DNA of 64,000 nucleotides from the NCBI GenBank assembly GCA_021773835.1, contig JAJFJQ010000052.1, forward strand, positions 1-64,000, written 5' to 3'. This document shows positions 23,534-33,749 of the stretch, in pieces (positions within the stretch are counted from its first letter, which is position 1; each line of letters opens with the position of its first letter). The notes beneath the pieces were generated by a model, which worked only from the letters and a program-made list of their open reading frames with translations, did not search any database and had not been told where the DNA came from. This DNA comes from Gammaproteobacteria bacterium (lineage in GTDB: Bacteria > Pseudomonadota > Gammaproteobacteria > Ga0077536). The position numbers and the translations under genes are program-made.

Positions 23534-23867
23534 ATCAAGTAACGAGAAACGGATCAGCATCGGGCCGGATTGGTCATTGGGCTAGCGAATGCCGTAGGCA
23601 TTTTGGTCATAAGTGACGCTCGGCGAAATTCTCAAGTAGCCAGCCCCTCGTTTGCGCCGATCGCTTGGTTTCAAGCAATTGGGTAACGAATGGTGCGCTT
23701 TGTATGCGCCGCGCTTTGGAAATGAGACAATCGACTGGTCGAAATTGAGACGGTTTGCGCTCACAGTGATGATATCGGCAACATTTCTCGCGACTACGCG
23801 CTGGATGATGCCGGACCGACGAACAATGACATTTTTGCTGATAACCTACGCGGGGTCTCCGTGAACA
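23534..23867. other. Intergenic stretch truA-trpF
   Basis: 334 bp without a convincing gene. A 70-codon frame (23652-23864) ends just before trpF but has no recognisable domain or good start. I found no tryptophan-rich leader peptide or attenuator stem ahead of trpF. Confidence 0.5.
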
Positions 23868-24485
23868 ATGCGTCCAAGAACCCGGGTTAAATTTTGTGGG
23901 ATCACTCAATTCGACGACGCCCGGTTGGCTGTCGAATTGGGGGTCGACGCCTTGGGATTCGTGTTCTACGACAAAAGTCCTCGGTGTATTAGCGTTGGGA
24001 CGGCGGCAGATATTGTGCGCCAACTGCCGCCATTGGTTTGCAAAGTAGGCCTGTTCGTCAACGCCAATCCCAACGACGTGGCCGGCGTTGTTACCGAGGT
24101 ACCGTTAGACCTGGTGCAGTTTCACGGAGAGGAATCGGCGGAACAATGCGATCGACTCGGGCGCCCGTATGTAAAAGCGGTCCGTATGTCGCCTGGTTTA
24201 GATCTCTTGGCCGAAGCGGAACGCTTTGCAAGTGCAGCCGCACTGCTCGTCGATGCCTTCGACCCAGTGGTGTTCGGCGGGACGGGTAACGCATTTGAGT
24301 GGGGCCGCGTGCCTCAGGGAGTGCCAAAACCGATCATTTTGGCTGGTGGTCTCGACGCTTCTAATGTCGCGCGGGCGATTGAGGTGGTCAGGCCATACGC
24401 GGTCGACGTTAGCAGTGGTATCGAGCGCGATAAGGGCATTAAGGATCACGCTAAAATGCAGGCATTTATGCAAGAGGTGACATAG
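23868..24485 (+). CDS. trpF: Phosphoribosylanthranilate isomerase TrpF
   Basis: A TIM-barrel enzyme (205 residues) isomerising phosphoribosylanthranilate to CdRP in tryptophan synthesis. The catalytic Cys is in VKFCGIT (residues 7-13), the general acid Asp in LLVDAFD, and phosphate-binding loops in [10 protein letters not shown] and DVSSGIER. It is monofunctional, not fused to TrpC. trpB follows 1 bp after its stop and trpA after that. trpC, trpD and trpE are not in the window, the split-operon arrangement common in gammaproteobacteria such as Pseudomonas. Confidence 0.96.
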   Translation: MRPRTRVKFCGITQFDDARLAVELGVDALGFVFYDKSPRCISVGTAADIVRQLPPLVCKVGLFVNANPNDVAGVVTEVPLDLVQFHGEESAEQCDRLGRPYVKAVRMSPGLDLLAEAERFASAAALLVDAFDPVVFGGTGNAFEWGRVPQGVPKPIILAGGLDASNVARAIEVVRPYAVDVSSGIERDKGIKDHAKMQAFMQEVT

Positions 24486-24486
24486 C

Positions 24487-25722
24487 TTGAGTGCGAAGGT
24501 AACCGCAAGTACTTCGGATCCGCAAAGCGATGCGGGACTTCCCGATGCGTCCGGCCATTTTGGCATTTACGGTGGCAAATTTGTCGCCGAGACGCTTATG
24601 GGTCCGTTGGCGGAGCTTGAGGACGCTTATTTGACGTGCATCCGCGACCCGGAATTTCTGGCCGAATTTGATCACGATCTGCAGCACTATGTCGGACGGC
24701 CGTCACCGCTTTACCATGCAAAACGCCTTTCCGATGAGCTCGGCGGTGCCCAGGTATACCTGAAGCGCGAAGACCTAAACCATACTGGCGCACACAAAAT
24801 AAATAACACCATCGGCCAGGCGCTGTTGGCGCGCCACATGGGCAAGCAGCGTGTCATTGCTGAAACGGGTGCCGGTCAACATGGCGTTGCGACGGCAACC
24901 GTTGCCGCACGTTTCGGTATGCAGTGTGTGGTTTACATGGGCGCTGAAGATATCCAACGACAATCGCCCAATGTCTTTCGGATGAAGCTACTCGGTGCCG
25001 AAGTGGTGCCGGTCGATTCCGGATCGCGCACCTTAAAGGACGCGTTGAACGAAGCGCTGCGCGACTGGGTGTCTAATGTTGATGATACGTTTTACATCAT
25101 CGGCACTGTCGCCGGCCCCCATCCTTATCCCGCAATGGTACGTGATTTTCAATGCGTGATCGGACGGGAAGCTCGGCGTCAGTCACTCGAGCAGATAGGC
25201 CGGTTGCCCGATGCTCTGGTTGCATGCGTTGGCGGTGGATCGAATGCTATTGGATTGTTTCATCCTTTCATCGACGATTCGGACGTACAATTGATTGGCG
25301 TTGAGGCCGGTGGTGATGGGGTCGAAACTGGTCGCCACTCTGCCCCGCTGAACGCGGGTCGCCCCGGTATCTTGCACGGCAACCGCACCTACCTAATGCA
25401 GGATGATGATGGACAAATTGTTCCCACGCATTCCGTTTCCGCGGGACTCGATTATCCTGGGGTGGGTCCGGAACACGCGTGGCTAAAAGATAATGGGCGC
25501 GCGGAGTACGTCTGTATCAATGACGATGCGGCGATAGCGGCATTCCATCAATTGACCCGAGTAGAAGGGATCATTCCCGCGTTGGAATCTAGTCACGCCT
25601 TGGCCTATGTGAATAAACTGGCGCCGACGATGACACGTGAGCAAACAATTGTCGTCAATTTATCCGGTCGTGGGGACAAAGACGTACAAACGGTTGCGGC
25701 CTTGTCGGGTATCACACTTTAG
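24487..25722 (+). CDS. trpB: Tryptophan synthase beta chain
   Basis: The PLP enzyme that condenses indole with serine. 411 residues. The Schiff-base lysine is in [15 protein letters not shown] (about residue 102), the PLP-phosphate loop in [10 protein letters not shown], and the catalytic Glu in AETGAGQHG. The start is a TTG at 24487: it lies 1 bp after the trpF stop, and GAGGTG at 24474-24479 is at ideal spacing. The frame then opens with a short nonconserved leader before the [11 protein letters not shown] block. The TTG start and tight spacing suggest translation coupled to trpF. Confidence 0.97.
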   Translation: MSAKVTASTSDPQSDAGLPDASGHFGIYGGKFVAETLMGPLAELEDAYLTCIRDPEFLAEFDHDLQHYVGRPSPLYHAKRLSDELGGAQVYLKREDLNHTGAHKINNTIGQALLARHMGKQRVIAETGAGQHGVATATVAARFGMQCVVYMGAEDIQRQSPNVFRMKLLGAEVVPVDSGSRTLKDALNEALRDWVSNVDDTFYIIGTVAGPHPYPAMVRDFQCVIGREARRQSLEQIGRLPDALVACVGGGSNAIGLFHPFIDDSDVQLIGVEAGGDGVETGRHSAPLNAGRPGILHGNRTYLMQDDDGQIVPTHSVSAGLDYPGVGPEHAWLKDNGRAEYVCINDDAAIAAFHQLTRVEGIIPALESSHALAYVNKLAPTMTREQTIVVNLSGRGDKDVQTVAALSGITL

Positions 25723-25796
25723 GCGCGATAACATATGCGTTCTCGGACATTGTCACAGCGCAATTACCCTAGTGCTAGTTTAGATAGACAAACACT

Positions 25797-26615
25797 ATGA
25801 CAAATCGACTTGATTGTTGTTTCTCGGATCTGAATGATGCCGGCCGTTGTGCGTTGGTAACTTACGTGACCGCAGGCGATCCGGAAACAGCGGCGACGCT
25901 TAGCATTATGCACACGCTAGTTGCCGCCGGCGCTGATGTCATCGAACTTGGTGTGCCATTTTCTGATCCAATGGCCGATGGCCCAACGATTCAACGGGCC
26001 AGCGAGCGTGCCTTAGCTAATGGTATGTCGCTGACCGGCGTACTGGATCTCGTGCGCGAATTTCGCAACGACAACCAAACAGTTCCGATTGTGTTGATGG
26101 GTTATCTCAACCCGATCGAGGCGATGGGATATGTGAATTTTGTCGGGCAAGCGGCAAGTGCAGGGGTCGACGGCGTATTGATAGTTGACGTACCGCCGGA
26201 AGAGGCAGCGGATATCAATTCGCAGCTAGTCGCCAATAAGTTGAAACAAATATTCCTCGTGGCGCCGAATTCGTCGCCGAACCGGATCGAAGATGTGTGT
26301 AAGTTCGCCAGCGGCTTCGTCTATTATGTCTCGGTCAAGGGTGTGACCGGCAGCAAGTCGATCGACGCGGATGAAGTCAGTGCGCGAATTAAGCAATTTC
26401 GACAACGCTTGTCCCTGCCCATTGGTGTTGGATTTGGGATCAAATCACCGGAAGCCGCCGCCGCTATTGCCTGTGCGGGCGATGCCGTGATTGTTGGCAG
26501 TGCGATTATAGAAATAATTGAACGCCACGCGTCGGATCGCCAGACGATGCTGGACCATATCAAATCGTTCGTCGGGCAACTGCGCGTAGCGCTCGACACG
26601 GCCCGCGCGGCATAG
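25797..26615 (+). CDS. trpA: Tryptophan synthase alpha chain
   Basis: Cleaves indole-3-glycerol phosphate and passes indole to TrpB. A 272-residue TIM barrel. The catalytic Glu is in ADVIELGVPFSDPMADGP (about residue 50), and the Asp lies in GVDGVLIVDVPPEEA (about 130). The glycine-rich phosphate loops are VSVKGVTGSK and GVGFGIKSPE. It follows trpB by 74 bp and precedes accD by 75 bp. Identification is firm. Confidence 0.97.
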   Translation: MTNRLDCCFSDLNDAGRCALVTYVTAGDPETAATLSIMHTLVAAGADVIELGVPFSDPMADGPTIQRASERALANGMSLTGVLDLVREFRNDNQTVPIVLMGYLNPIEAMGYVNFVGQAASAGVDGVLIVDVPPEEAADINSQLVANKLKQIFLVAPNSSPNRIEDVCKFASGFVYYVSVKGVTGSKSIDADEVSARIKQFRQRLSLPIGVGFGIKSPEAAAAIACAGDAVIVGSAIIEIIERHASDRQTMLDHIKSFVGQLRVALDTARAA

Positions 26616-26690
26616 GCAACCAGTAATGAATTTAGGAAGGAAGAACGACGTCTCGCCGCCCTATTTGGCTTAAGCTCGTCGCACAGATTA

Positions 26691-27662
26691 ATGGAAATGA
26701 GTTGGTTTAAAAAACTTCTACCGTCACGCATTCGCATCGAAGGTGCGAACAAAAAGTCGATTCCAGAGGGGGTATGGACAAGCTGTCCTGCATGCAACGC
26801 CGTACTTTACAAAGCCGAGCTTAAGCGCAACCTCGATGTCTGCATGAAATGCGGGCACCACTTGCGCATCGGTGCCCGCCAACGGATTGAATATTTTCTT
26901 GACGACGACGCGATTGACTACATCGGTATGTCATTAGCACCGGTCGACTTTCTGAAATTCAAAGACAGTAAACGCTATAAAGACCGCCTCTCCGCCGAGC
27001 AGAAGAAAACCGGCGAAAATGAAGCCATGATTGTTGCTACTGGAACGTTGAAGTCGTTGCCGGTAGTCGTGTCTGCGTTCGAATTCGGTTTTATGGGTGG
27101 GTCAATGGCGTCAGTCGTTGGCGAGCGTTTCGTACGTGGGATCCGTCATTGCATCGAAGAGCACAAGCCGATGATCTGTATTTGCGCAAGCGGCGGCGCA
27201 CGCATGCAAGAGGCGTTGGTGTCGTTAATGCAAATGGCTAAGACAAGTACCGCGGTCGCAGAATTGCGGGAAAGTCGCCTACCGTATATCTCAGTACTGA
27301 CGGATCCGACCATGGGCGGTGTTTCGGCCAGTATCGGCACGCTCGGAGACATTATCGTTGCCGAACCTAACGCCTTGATTGGTTTCGCCGGGCCCCGGGT
27401 TATAGAGCAGACCGTGCGGCAAGTGCTGCCCGAGGGGTTTCAGCGCAGCGAGTTTCTCCTGGAACATGGCGCAATCGATATGATCCTTGATCGTCGGTTG
27501 ATGCGCGACCGCCTCGCGTCGGTCCTCAGAATTTTGATGCACCAAGAGGTGATTGAGCAGGCTGATGATGCGGCCGCAATAACGGAGGAGGCTTCGGCGC
27601 CGGAAGAAGCAGAAGAGATCGCGGAAATTATAGAGATCGATGAACCGCGCGACGATGTTTAA
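26691..27662 (+). CDS. accD: Acetyl-CoA carboxylase carboxyltransferase subunit beta
   Basis: Beta half of the carboxyltransferase that makes malonyl-CoA. 323 residues. The N-terminal four-cysteine zinc ribbon reads C-x2-C-x15-C-x2-C (CPAC ... CMKC, residues 28-50). The crotonase-fold carboxyltransferase region contains [29 protein letters not shown] and [10 protein letters not shown]. The last 40 residues form a Glu/Ala/Ile-rich acidic tail. Start at ATG 26691, or ATG 26697, which would give the more typical MSWF beginning. accD next to folC is a conserved pair. Confidence 0.97.
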   Translation: MEMSWFKKLLPSRIRIEGANKKSIPEGVWTSCPACNAVLYKAELKRNLDVCMKCGHHLRIGARQRIEYFLDDDAIDYIGMSLAPVDFLKFKDSKRYKDRLSAEQKKTGENEAMIVATGTLKSLPVVVSAFEFGFMGGSMASVVGERFVRGIRHCIEEHKPMICICASGGARMQEALVSLMQMAKTSTAVAELRESRLPYISVLTDPTMGGVSASIGTLGDIIVAEPNALIGFAGPRVIEQTVRQVLPEGFQRSEFLLEHGAIDMILDRRLMRDRLASVLRILMHQEVIEQADDAAAITEEASAPEEAEEIAEIIEIDEPRDDV

Positions 27663-27772
27663 CGATAACTTGCCAACCGCTGGAGCTAGTACGTACAAGC
27701 ACCGGGACCAACTGCTTCCGCTCGAGCACCAAGTGAGGGCAATGCCTCCCCTTTATAGATCGGTGGCACACG

Positions 27773-29101
27773 GTGTGGTCGATGTCCGCTAGTAGCTCAC
27801 TCTCCGACGTGAGCTTTGATTCGCTTGATGCTTGGCTCGCCTGGCAAGAATCGCTCAGCGTCACCGACATCGAACTAGGCCTCGACCGCTCTAGGCTTGT
27901 GGCGAACAACATGGGAATCAAGGCAATTGCGCCGACAGTTGTAACAGTTGCCGGTACCAATGGGAAAGGATCAAGTGTTGCAATGCTGGATTCAATATTG
28001 CGACAAGCCGGATACCGTGTCGCAACGTATACCTCGCCGCATTTGCGCAGCTACAATGAGCGTATTCGGATAGACGGTACGCCAGTGTCCGATCAGGACA
28101 TCTGTGGAGCGTTCGAGCGGGTCGAATTCGCGCGTGCCGGGACGCCGCTAACCTACTTTGAATTCGGAACCTTGGCGGCGTTGTCCCTGTTCAGTGACGC
28201 GGTGCTCGATATCGTGATCCTCGAGGTCGGCTTAGGCGGACGTTTGGACGCGGTGAATATTATTGATGCCGATGTCGCACTGATCGCGACGATTGGTATC
28301 GATCATACAGAGTTTCTTGGGGATAACCGTGAGCAGATCTCGCTCGAGAAAGCGGGGATCTTGCGCATGGGGAAACCCGCTGTTTGCTCTGACATTGACG
28401 TTACCAGTAGCATTAAGCGATTCGCCCGGGAGCTGCCGACACAATTGGAAATACTTGGTAGCTCGTACCGTTTCTCAGACGACGGCGACCACTGGAGTTG
28501 GTGGAGTGGCGATACTGTGCGCACTGAATTGCCAAAACCAAGTTTGGCCGGCGACTACCAATTGGGTAACGCGGCCGGGGTTTTGATGGTTCTCGAGATC
28601 CTGAAAGGTCGCGTACCGGTGACCGATATCGACATTGTTCGTGGCTTAACCGACATTAGCCTACCCGGCCGTTTTCAACGGATCAGCGGGGAGATTGAGA
28701 CGATTCTTGATGTCGCTCATAACGCACAAGCTGTCGAAGCGTTTGTGCGAACATTACTTAGGCTCGAACCCCGCCGCACGCATGTTCTCCTCGGCATGCT
28801 GCGCACGAAAGACCATCCCAGTGTGATCCGATCATTGGAACCGATAGTCGATACCTGGCATTTAGCGACGGTAAATGCTCGCCGGCGCGCGACCGGAATC
28901 GAGCTGTACGCGTCGCTAAAATTAGTAGCTGGTCGCTCAGCCCATGCTCGTACCTATGACTCCGTTGCTAGTGCTTATCAAGGCATCACTGGCATCGTCA
29001 AACCGGGCGACCGGATCGTTGCACTCGGGTCCTTTTTAGTCGTCTCCGAGGTAATGGCATGTCTGGCGGATCGACAAGATCCGCCAGACATTGTGAATTA
29101 A
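27773..29101 (+). CDS. folC: Folylpolyglutamate / dihydrofolate synthase FolC
   Basis: A Mur-ligase-fold enzyme adding glutamate to dihydropteroate and folates. 442 residues. The ATP-binding P-loop is VAGTNGKGSSVAML (about residue 62), the following TYTSPHLRSYNERI is a family hallmark, and EVGLGGRLDAVN is the Mur-ligase central motif. The C-terminal domain starts near LPGRFQRI. Start is GTG 27773 or, perhaps better, ATG 27782. A striking hairpin lies in the last codons (see 29061-29089). With ftsH-glmM lacking folP here, folC is the only folate gene seen. Confidence 0.95.
   Translation: MWSMSASSSLSDVSFDSLDAWLAWQESLSVTDIELGLDRSRLVANNMGIKAIAPTVVTVAGTNGKGSSVAMLDSILRQAGYRVATYTSPHLRSYNERIRIDGTPVSDQDICGAFERVEFARAGTPLTYFEFGTLAALSLFSDAVLDIVILEVGLGGRLDAVNIIDADVALIATIGIDHTEFLGDNREQISLEKAGILRMGKPAVCSDIDVTSSIKRFARELPTQLEILGSSYRFSDDGDHWSWWSGDTVRTELPKPSLAGDYQLGNAAGVLMVLEILKGRVPVTDIDIVRGLTDISLPGRFQRISGEIETILDVAHNAQAVEAFVRTLLRLEPRRTHVLLGMLRTKDHPSVIRSLEPIVDTWHLATVNARRRATGIELYASLKLVAGRSAHARTYDSVASAYQGITGIVKPGDRIVALGSFLVVSEVMACLADRQDPPDIVN
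29061..29089 (+). terminator. Perfect 12-bp hairpin inside the folC 3' end
   Basis: GTCTGGCGGATC (29061-29072) pairs exactly with GATCCGCCAGAC (29078-29089) around a GACAA loop, 12 bp before the folC stop. There is no T-run, so it is more likely an mRNA-stabilising or partly attenuating structure than a classic terminator. It lies before the dedD-cvpA-purF genes. Confidence 0.5.
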
Positions 29102-29111
29102 TGGTGCGCTA

Positions 29112-29654
29112 ATGGATCCACAACTGAAGCAAAGGGTGGTCGGTGCGGCAGTGCTGGTTGCCATTGGGGTTGTCTTTATTCCGATATTTTTGGACGAAAC
29201 CGCTCGCGAAAATGAAATATCGACGGGACTAGGGGTCGAGAGCGCGCCGCCGCAGGACTTCAATTCGCGTGTCGTTCCGCTCGACGACAAGATGATGGAA
29301 CAAGTCGAACGCGCAATGGACGCGACACCTCAGGAGTTAACAAAGCCCCAGGACTGGAGCGGCGGACCGCCGCGTGTTCCTGAACCAGCGTCTGAAGTCA
29401 CCACGCCGCGGACTGGTGTTACGGCATGGGTGATCCAGGTCGGGAGTTTTAGTAGTGAAGAAAACGCAAAGGCGCTGGTGGATAAGCTAAGAAACGGCGG
29501 CTATACCGCTTTTATCGAGCAACTCAGGGATGGCACAAAGCAGGTCTTTCGAGTCCGCGTAGGTCCTGAGCTAACGAAGGTGACGGCGGACAAAATCCGC
29601 GATGAACTCGCCAAAGATATCGATCTCGACGGTATCGTGATGCGGTATCCCTAA
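29112..29654 (+). CDS. dedD: DedD-like SPOR-domain membrane protein
   Basis: 180 residues. A short cytoplasmic start leads into one transmembrane helix (about 8-26, VVGAAVLVAIGVVFIPIFL), then a Pro/Glu-rich periplasmic linker and a C-terminal SPOR domain (about 105-180, AWVIQVGSFSSEENAKALVDK). SPOR domains bind denuded septal glycan, and E. coli DedD assists cell division. Position between folC and cvpA is the conserved one for this family. Functional equivalence to E. coli DedD is inferred. Confidence 0.9.
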   Translation: MDPQLKQRVVGAAVLVAIGVVFIPIFLDETARENEISTGLGVESAPPQDFNSRVVPLDDKMMEQVERAMDATPQELTKPQDWSGGPPRVPEPASEVTTPRTGVTAWVIQVGSFSSEENAKALVDKLRNGGYTAFIEQLRDGTKQVFRVRVGPELTKVTADKIRDELAKDIDLDGIVMRYP

Positions 29655-29703
29655 GCATCGCTCATTTGTTAAAATCGCGCACTCCCACCCAGCGATCACC
29701 GGT

Positions 29704-30195
29704 ATGAATTTGGCCGATATAGTTATCTTGACCATAATCGGTATATCTGTGTTGATCAGCATATTTAGAGGATTCGTGCGCGAGGCACTCTCGCTCGTAG
29801 GTCTAATCGCATCGATCTGGATCGCTGTGACCTTCTACAATCCAGCGGCGGATCTACTGATCGATTTCATATCGGTCCCAACCGGCCGCCGGGTATTGGC
29901 ATTTATCGGTATTATGGTGGTGTCGTTACTCGTGACCGGCTTGATCAACCACCTCATTGGAAAATTGATCGAAAAGACCGGCTTGAGCGGTACCGATCGC
30001 ATGCTGGGTGTGGTGTTTGGCGCCGTTCGTGGGATTGCTATTGTCGGCGTTGTAGTGGTGGGGCTTGGACTCACCCAGGTGCCGAGCGACCCTTGGTGGC
30101 GCGAATCGATGCTAATGAGACATTTCGAGCAACTTGCACATATTGCGATCAGCTTTCTGCCGCCCGATATACAAGCGCATTTTAGTTATTCATGA
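29704..30195 (+). CDS. cvpA: CvpA family membrane protein
   Basis: 163 residues with four hydrophobic segments (about 3-20, 27-46, 60-82 and 100-122). The family's N-terminal pattern NLADIVILTIIGISVLISIF and the RGFVREALSL motif are present. CvpA was named for colicin V production in E. coli and is linked to envelope function; its biochemical role is unsettled. It begins 49 bp after dedD and ends 32 bp before purF, the usual neighbours. Confidence 0.93.
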   Translation: MNLADIVILTIIGISVLISIFRGFVREALSLVGLIASIWIAVTFYNPAADLLIDFISVPTGRRVLAFIGIMVVSLLVTGLINHLIGKLIEKTGLSGTDRMLGVVFGAVRGIAIVGVVVVGLGLTQVPSDPWWRESMLMRHFEQLAHIAISFLPPDIQAHFSYS

Positions 30196-30227
30196 AATTT
30201 CCATTGAACCTAATCGGATAAAACACT

Positions 30228-31757
30228 ATGTGTGGCATTGTCGGAATTGTTGCTAAGACGGCAGTCAACCAAGCCCTTTATGACGGCTTAACGGTCCTGC
30301 AGCATCGTGGTCAGGATGCCGCAGGCATTGCAACCTATGAAGACGGCCATCTATTTCTGCGCAAATCTGCCGGCTACGTACGCGATGTGTTTCGGACTCG
30401 CCATATGCGCAATCTGCGCGGACGCATGGGTATCGGACATGTGCGCTATCCCACGGCTGGTGTTTCCTCGAACGCTGAAGCGCAACCGTTCTACGTGAAT
30501 TCACCGTATGGTATTACGCTTGGGCACAACGGCAATCTGACGAACTCCGAGCAATTGAAGCAAGAGTTGTTCGAAGAAGATTTGCGGCATATCAACACCG
30601 ACTCCGACTCTGAAGTCTTACTGAACGTGTTTGCGCACGAGCTACAACGTTCTGGCAAATTACGCATCGATTCCAACGATATCTTCAATGCGATCGAGAA
30701 GGTCCATCAACGATGCAAAGGTGGTTATGCCGCGATTTCAATGATCACCGGAGTCGGCATTATCGGCTTCCGGGACCCACACGGGATCCGTCCAATTGTG
30801 TACGGCAAACGTGAGACGGATCTCGGCACCGAATATATGATCGCCTCTGAAAGTGTTGCGATCGATGTCTTAGGCTTCGAACTCATTGGCGATATTGCTC
30901 CTGGTGAGGTCATCTTCATCAGCAAGGAGGGCGAGCTACTGCGAAAACAGTGCGCACCGAAAAAAGAAATGGCGCCATGCATCTTCGAGTATGTCTATCT
31001 CGCACGCCCGGATTCTATAATCGACGGCATTTCCGTGCATAAAGCGAGAATGCGCATGGGCGAAGCGCTCGCGCAAAAAATTCGACGCCAATGGGGCGAA
31101 CACGACGTCGATGTCGTGATCCCAATCCCTGATACTTCGCGCACTGCAGCGCTTGAACTAGCGCATGAACTAAAGGTCAATTACCGCGAAGGCTTTGTGA
31201 AGAACCGCTATATCCCGCGCACGTTTATCATGCCGGGCCAGGCGCTGCGGCAAAAGTCCGTGCGCCAAAAGCTGAACGCCATCGGCCTTGAGTTCGAAGG
31301 TAAGAATGTTCTGTTAGTGGATGATTCAATTGTTCGCGGTACAACCTCTAGTCAGATCATCCAAATGGCCCGCGAAGCCGGCGCCAAGAAAGTCTACTTC
31401 GCCTCCGCAGCACCGCCCGTTGCCTATCCGAATGTCTATGGTATCGATATGCCTACTGGGGAAGAATTGATTGGCGCGAGCCGATCGGTCGATGAAGTGG
31501 GGATCCTCATTGGCGCAGACAAGATCATTTATCAAGACTTGGACGATCTCGTCGATGCGGCGCGCAAAGGCAACATGGAGGTGAAGCGTTTCGACTTATC
31601 GTGTTTCGATGGCGACTACGTCACCGGTGACGTCAACGAGACCTACCTCAACCGAATAGAGGCATTGCGATCCGATGAAGCCAAATCGCAACGCGCATCC
31701 ACGCACAACGCGCTCAGCGATATGCACAATTCTGAGGAGATGCCGGCGGACGTGTGA
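30228..31757 (+). CDS. purF: Amidophosphoribosyltransferase PurF
   Basis: First committed enzyme of purine synthesis: glutamine plus PRPP to phosphoribosylamine. 509 residues. The N-terminal nucleophile Cys2 (MCGIVGIV) implies removal of the initiator Met. The Ntn glutaminase domain contains [11 protein letters not shown] and HNGNLTN. The phosphoribosyltransferase domain has the PRPP loop [17 protein letters not shown] near residue 365. In Pseudomonas metZ follows directly; here 2.8 kb of other genes separate them. Confidence 0.98.
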   Translation: MCGIVGIVAKTAVNQALYDGLTVLQHRGQDAAGIATYEDGHLFLRKSAGYVRDVFRTRHMRNLRGRMGIGHVRYPTAGVSSNAEAQPFYVNSPYGITLGHNGNLTNSEQLKQELFEEDLRHINTDSDSEVLLNVFAHELQRSGKLRIDSNDIFNAIEKVHQRCKGGYAAISMITGVGIIGFRDPHGIRPIVYGKRETDLGTEYMIASESVAIDVLGFELIGDIAPGEVIFISKEGELLRKQCAPKKEMAPCIFEYVYLARPDSIIDGISVHKARMRMGEALAQKIRRQWGEHDVDVVIPIPDTSRTAALELAHELKVNYREGFVKNRYIPRTFIMPGQALRQKSVRQKLNAIGLEFEGKNVLLVDDSIVRGTTSSQIIQMAREAGAKKVYFASAAPPVAYPNVYGIDMPTGEELIGASRSVDEVGILIGADKIIYQDLDDLVDAARKGNMEVKRFDLSCFDGDYVTGDVNETYLNRIEALRSDEAKSQRASTHNALSDMHNSEEMPADV

Positions 31758-32076
31758 GCTGTCCGTGCCCTCGCATTGATTGCGTTGCGCCTGCTCGTAT
31801 CGGATCTGGTCGTGAGGCAATGGGTCCGCCCAGACCCGGCAGGACCGTGTAGTAAGCCCTCAATTTTGAATGAGAAAGCATACGACTGAACTAACAAACA
31901 GACCATATCTGTCCAGATACTTTACAAATCGATAGCGCAATAGTCCTCGATATTCTTAGAAACTTTACATTGCCAAGCTCAGTTGTTGGCTAAACTGTTG
32001 ATTAGGCACATTAATCGTTAATGGCATGGATATTGCTGCCAACCCATACAGTACCTAATTGCCTGGAGCGCTTCCC
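31758..32076. other. Intergenic stretch purF to the PEP-CTERM gene
   Basis: About 320 bp, AT-richer toward its end than the flanking genes. I see no gene, strong terminator or clear promoter boxes. It marks the left edge of the segment inserted between purF and metZ. Confidence 0.5.
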
Positions 32077-32679
32077 ATGGACTTCAAAAAGATAAGGTTA
32101 TTGGTTGCAATCGCCATAGTCGTAGGCGCTATGAATGCTGCTGCAGTTGTGATTTATGACGAATCTGTTGACGGCTCTCTGGGCGCGATTGGAACCAATA
32201 TTGGCCCATTAGGCGACGGGGTCAACGAGATAATTGGAATACTCGGCGTAACGCCGAGCACTGATGTCGACAACTTTTTTTTCGATTTACCAATGGGATT
32301 GGACGTTGTCAGCATCGTGTTGAGCTTCGAAGCACTCGCTAACGGAGAGGTACTCAACACGGGACTATCTACCCCGGGTAACAACCTATTCGACGACAAT
32401 TTCGGCGCGTTCACAATGGCAGGCGACAGCGGCGTAACCGCGTCATTGGTGGATACCACAGGGCCTGATACTGGAGCGTTAGGAGGGCCCCTGTGGCGCG
32501 TTGAGCTTAATGGGTCGGTTGTTTTTCCTTCTTCGATGGGTATTGAATGGATGCTGACGGTGCAGACGCGCAACGATGGAACATTTATTCCGCCAACAGA
32601 TATGCCGGAACCTACCTCACTCGCACTCTTCGGTCTCGGGCTTGTGGGACTCGGAGTCAGTAGCAGGAAGAAAGTTTAG
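32077..32679 (+). CDS. PEP-CTERM sorting domain protein
   Basis: A 200-residue exported protein of unknown function. The signal peptide (about 1-22, with KKIRLLVAIAIVVGAMNAAA) is followed by a Gly/Asp-rich domain with no cysteines and repeated hydrophobic strands. The tail carries a PEP motif, a hydrophobic helix and a basic end (PEPTSLALFGLGLVGLGV then SSRKKV), the signature for exosortase/EpsH processing. I chose ATG 32077 because GGAGC at 32064-32068 is well spaced; the frame is open back to a TTG at 32059. No exosortase gene is visible in the window. Confidence 0.88.
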   Translation: MDFKKIRLLVAIAIVVGAMNAAAVVIYDESVDGSLGAIGTNIGPLGDGVNEIIGILGVTPSTDVDNFFFDLPMGLDVVSIVLSFEALANGEVLNTGLSTPGNNLFDDNFGAFTMAGDSGVTASLVDTTGPDTGALGGPLWRVELNGSVVFPSSMGIEWMLTVQTRNDGTFIPPTDMPEPTSLALFGLGLVGLGVSSRKKV

Positions 32680-32830
32680 CTCTAATTCCAATTCAATTAT
32701 TTGAGCCCTACCTTGTAAGCGGGCTTGTTAAGCGGAAAAGTGACGTCGCGCATTTCATGTCTCGAATTGCGTCACAGCACGTAGGGATGCCCGCATACTC
32801 CGTGGCATCGTCAAGGGTAAGGAAATCAAT

Positions 32831-33574
32831 ATGGTCCGTGATACCGACATCAGTAACCGTATTTTCTTCGGCGCGATTATCTTATTATCGAGCCTGCTCT
32901 TATCTGGACAAGCGATTGCGGCAACGGTCTTTGTCGATTCGGTGAGAGTTTCTACTAGTTCAGATGACGCCGAATCGGCTGTTACTGGTTCGGCCTACAC
33001 TCACGCCAGCTCCGACCTTGAACTACCGCGCGACAATTCCGTGCAACAGGTGATTGGACTGCGGTTTCAAGCAGTGCCGATCCCTAAAGGCGCAATTGTC
33101 ACCGACGCGCGGATCGTGTTCGAGATCGACTCGACCGCGAAAGAGGTCATTGAAGGCTACGGAGCACCAATTGACCTACTCATCGCCGGTGAAAGTATGC
33201 TCGGTTCACGCGAAACGTTTAGCGCTGGCAATCAGCCCAGGGATAGGCCCCTTACTACCGCAATGGTCGACTGGGAGACCGCGGACTATCCGGCAGTGAA
33301 CGAACTGCTAACGACCGCCAACATTTCTTTGATATTGAACGAACTGGTGAGCGATCCGTCATGGCCAACCATCGGCGGTACCGATATTGTTCTCTTGTTA
33401 GATCAAGATCCGCTCGCTGGCGTTGGGCCATTCGGCAGCCGCGAGGTTGAATCCTGGGACGGGGAATCCACTGCAGCGCCACTACTTACGTTCACCTATA
33501 GGGTCGTACCCTTACCGCCTGCCATGATTTTGATGGCGTCTGGGTTGTTCGGTTTATTGTTACGACGCCGGTAG
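32831..33574 (+). CDS. VPLP-type C-terminal sorting protein, surface-exposed
   Basis: 247 residues. An N-terminal signal/anchor (about 10-31, IFFGAIILLSSLLLSGQAIA) leads into a beta-rich domain whose start (VSTSSDDAESAV, SSDLELPRDNSVQQVIGLRF, IPKGAIVTDARI) resembles a domain common in exported proteins of environmental bacteria. The tail VVPLPPAMILMASGLFGLLL followed by RRR is a VPLPA-like variant of the PEP-CTERM signal, so exosortase-type processing is inferred. It lies 150 bp after the PEP-CTERM gene on the same strand. Function unknown, perhaps adhesion or matrix. Confidence 0.82.
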   Translation: MVRDTDISNRIFFGAIILLSSLLLSGQAIAATVFVDSVRVSTSSDDAESAVTGSAYTHASSDLELPRDNSVQQVIGLRFQAVPIPKGAIVTDARIVFEIDSTAKEVIEGYGAPIDLLIAGESMLGSRETFSAGNQPRDRPLTTAMVDWETADYPAVNELLTTANISLILNELVSDPSWPTIGGTDIVLLLDQDPLAGVGPFGSREVESWDGESTAAPLLTFTYRVVPLPPAMILMASGLFGLLLRRR

Positions 33575-33749
33575 CGTCAATTAACTAGTCAAGCAATGAT
33601 GCCGCTTGTAGTGCTACAGTGTTAGCGCTGCCCGAGATTGGTATCACCCCAGACGGCTGTGCTGGTCGAAAATTCATCGGAGTCAACATGTAACTTCGAG
33701 GTATGTTTCGGCCCAGATCGCGTTAAGCCTGATTGTTACTGATCGATTA

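Noticed and set aside
23652-23864. 70-codon frame just before trpF
   Set aside because: No recognisable features, no good ribosome binding site, and no leader-peptide tryptophan run.
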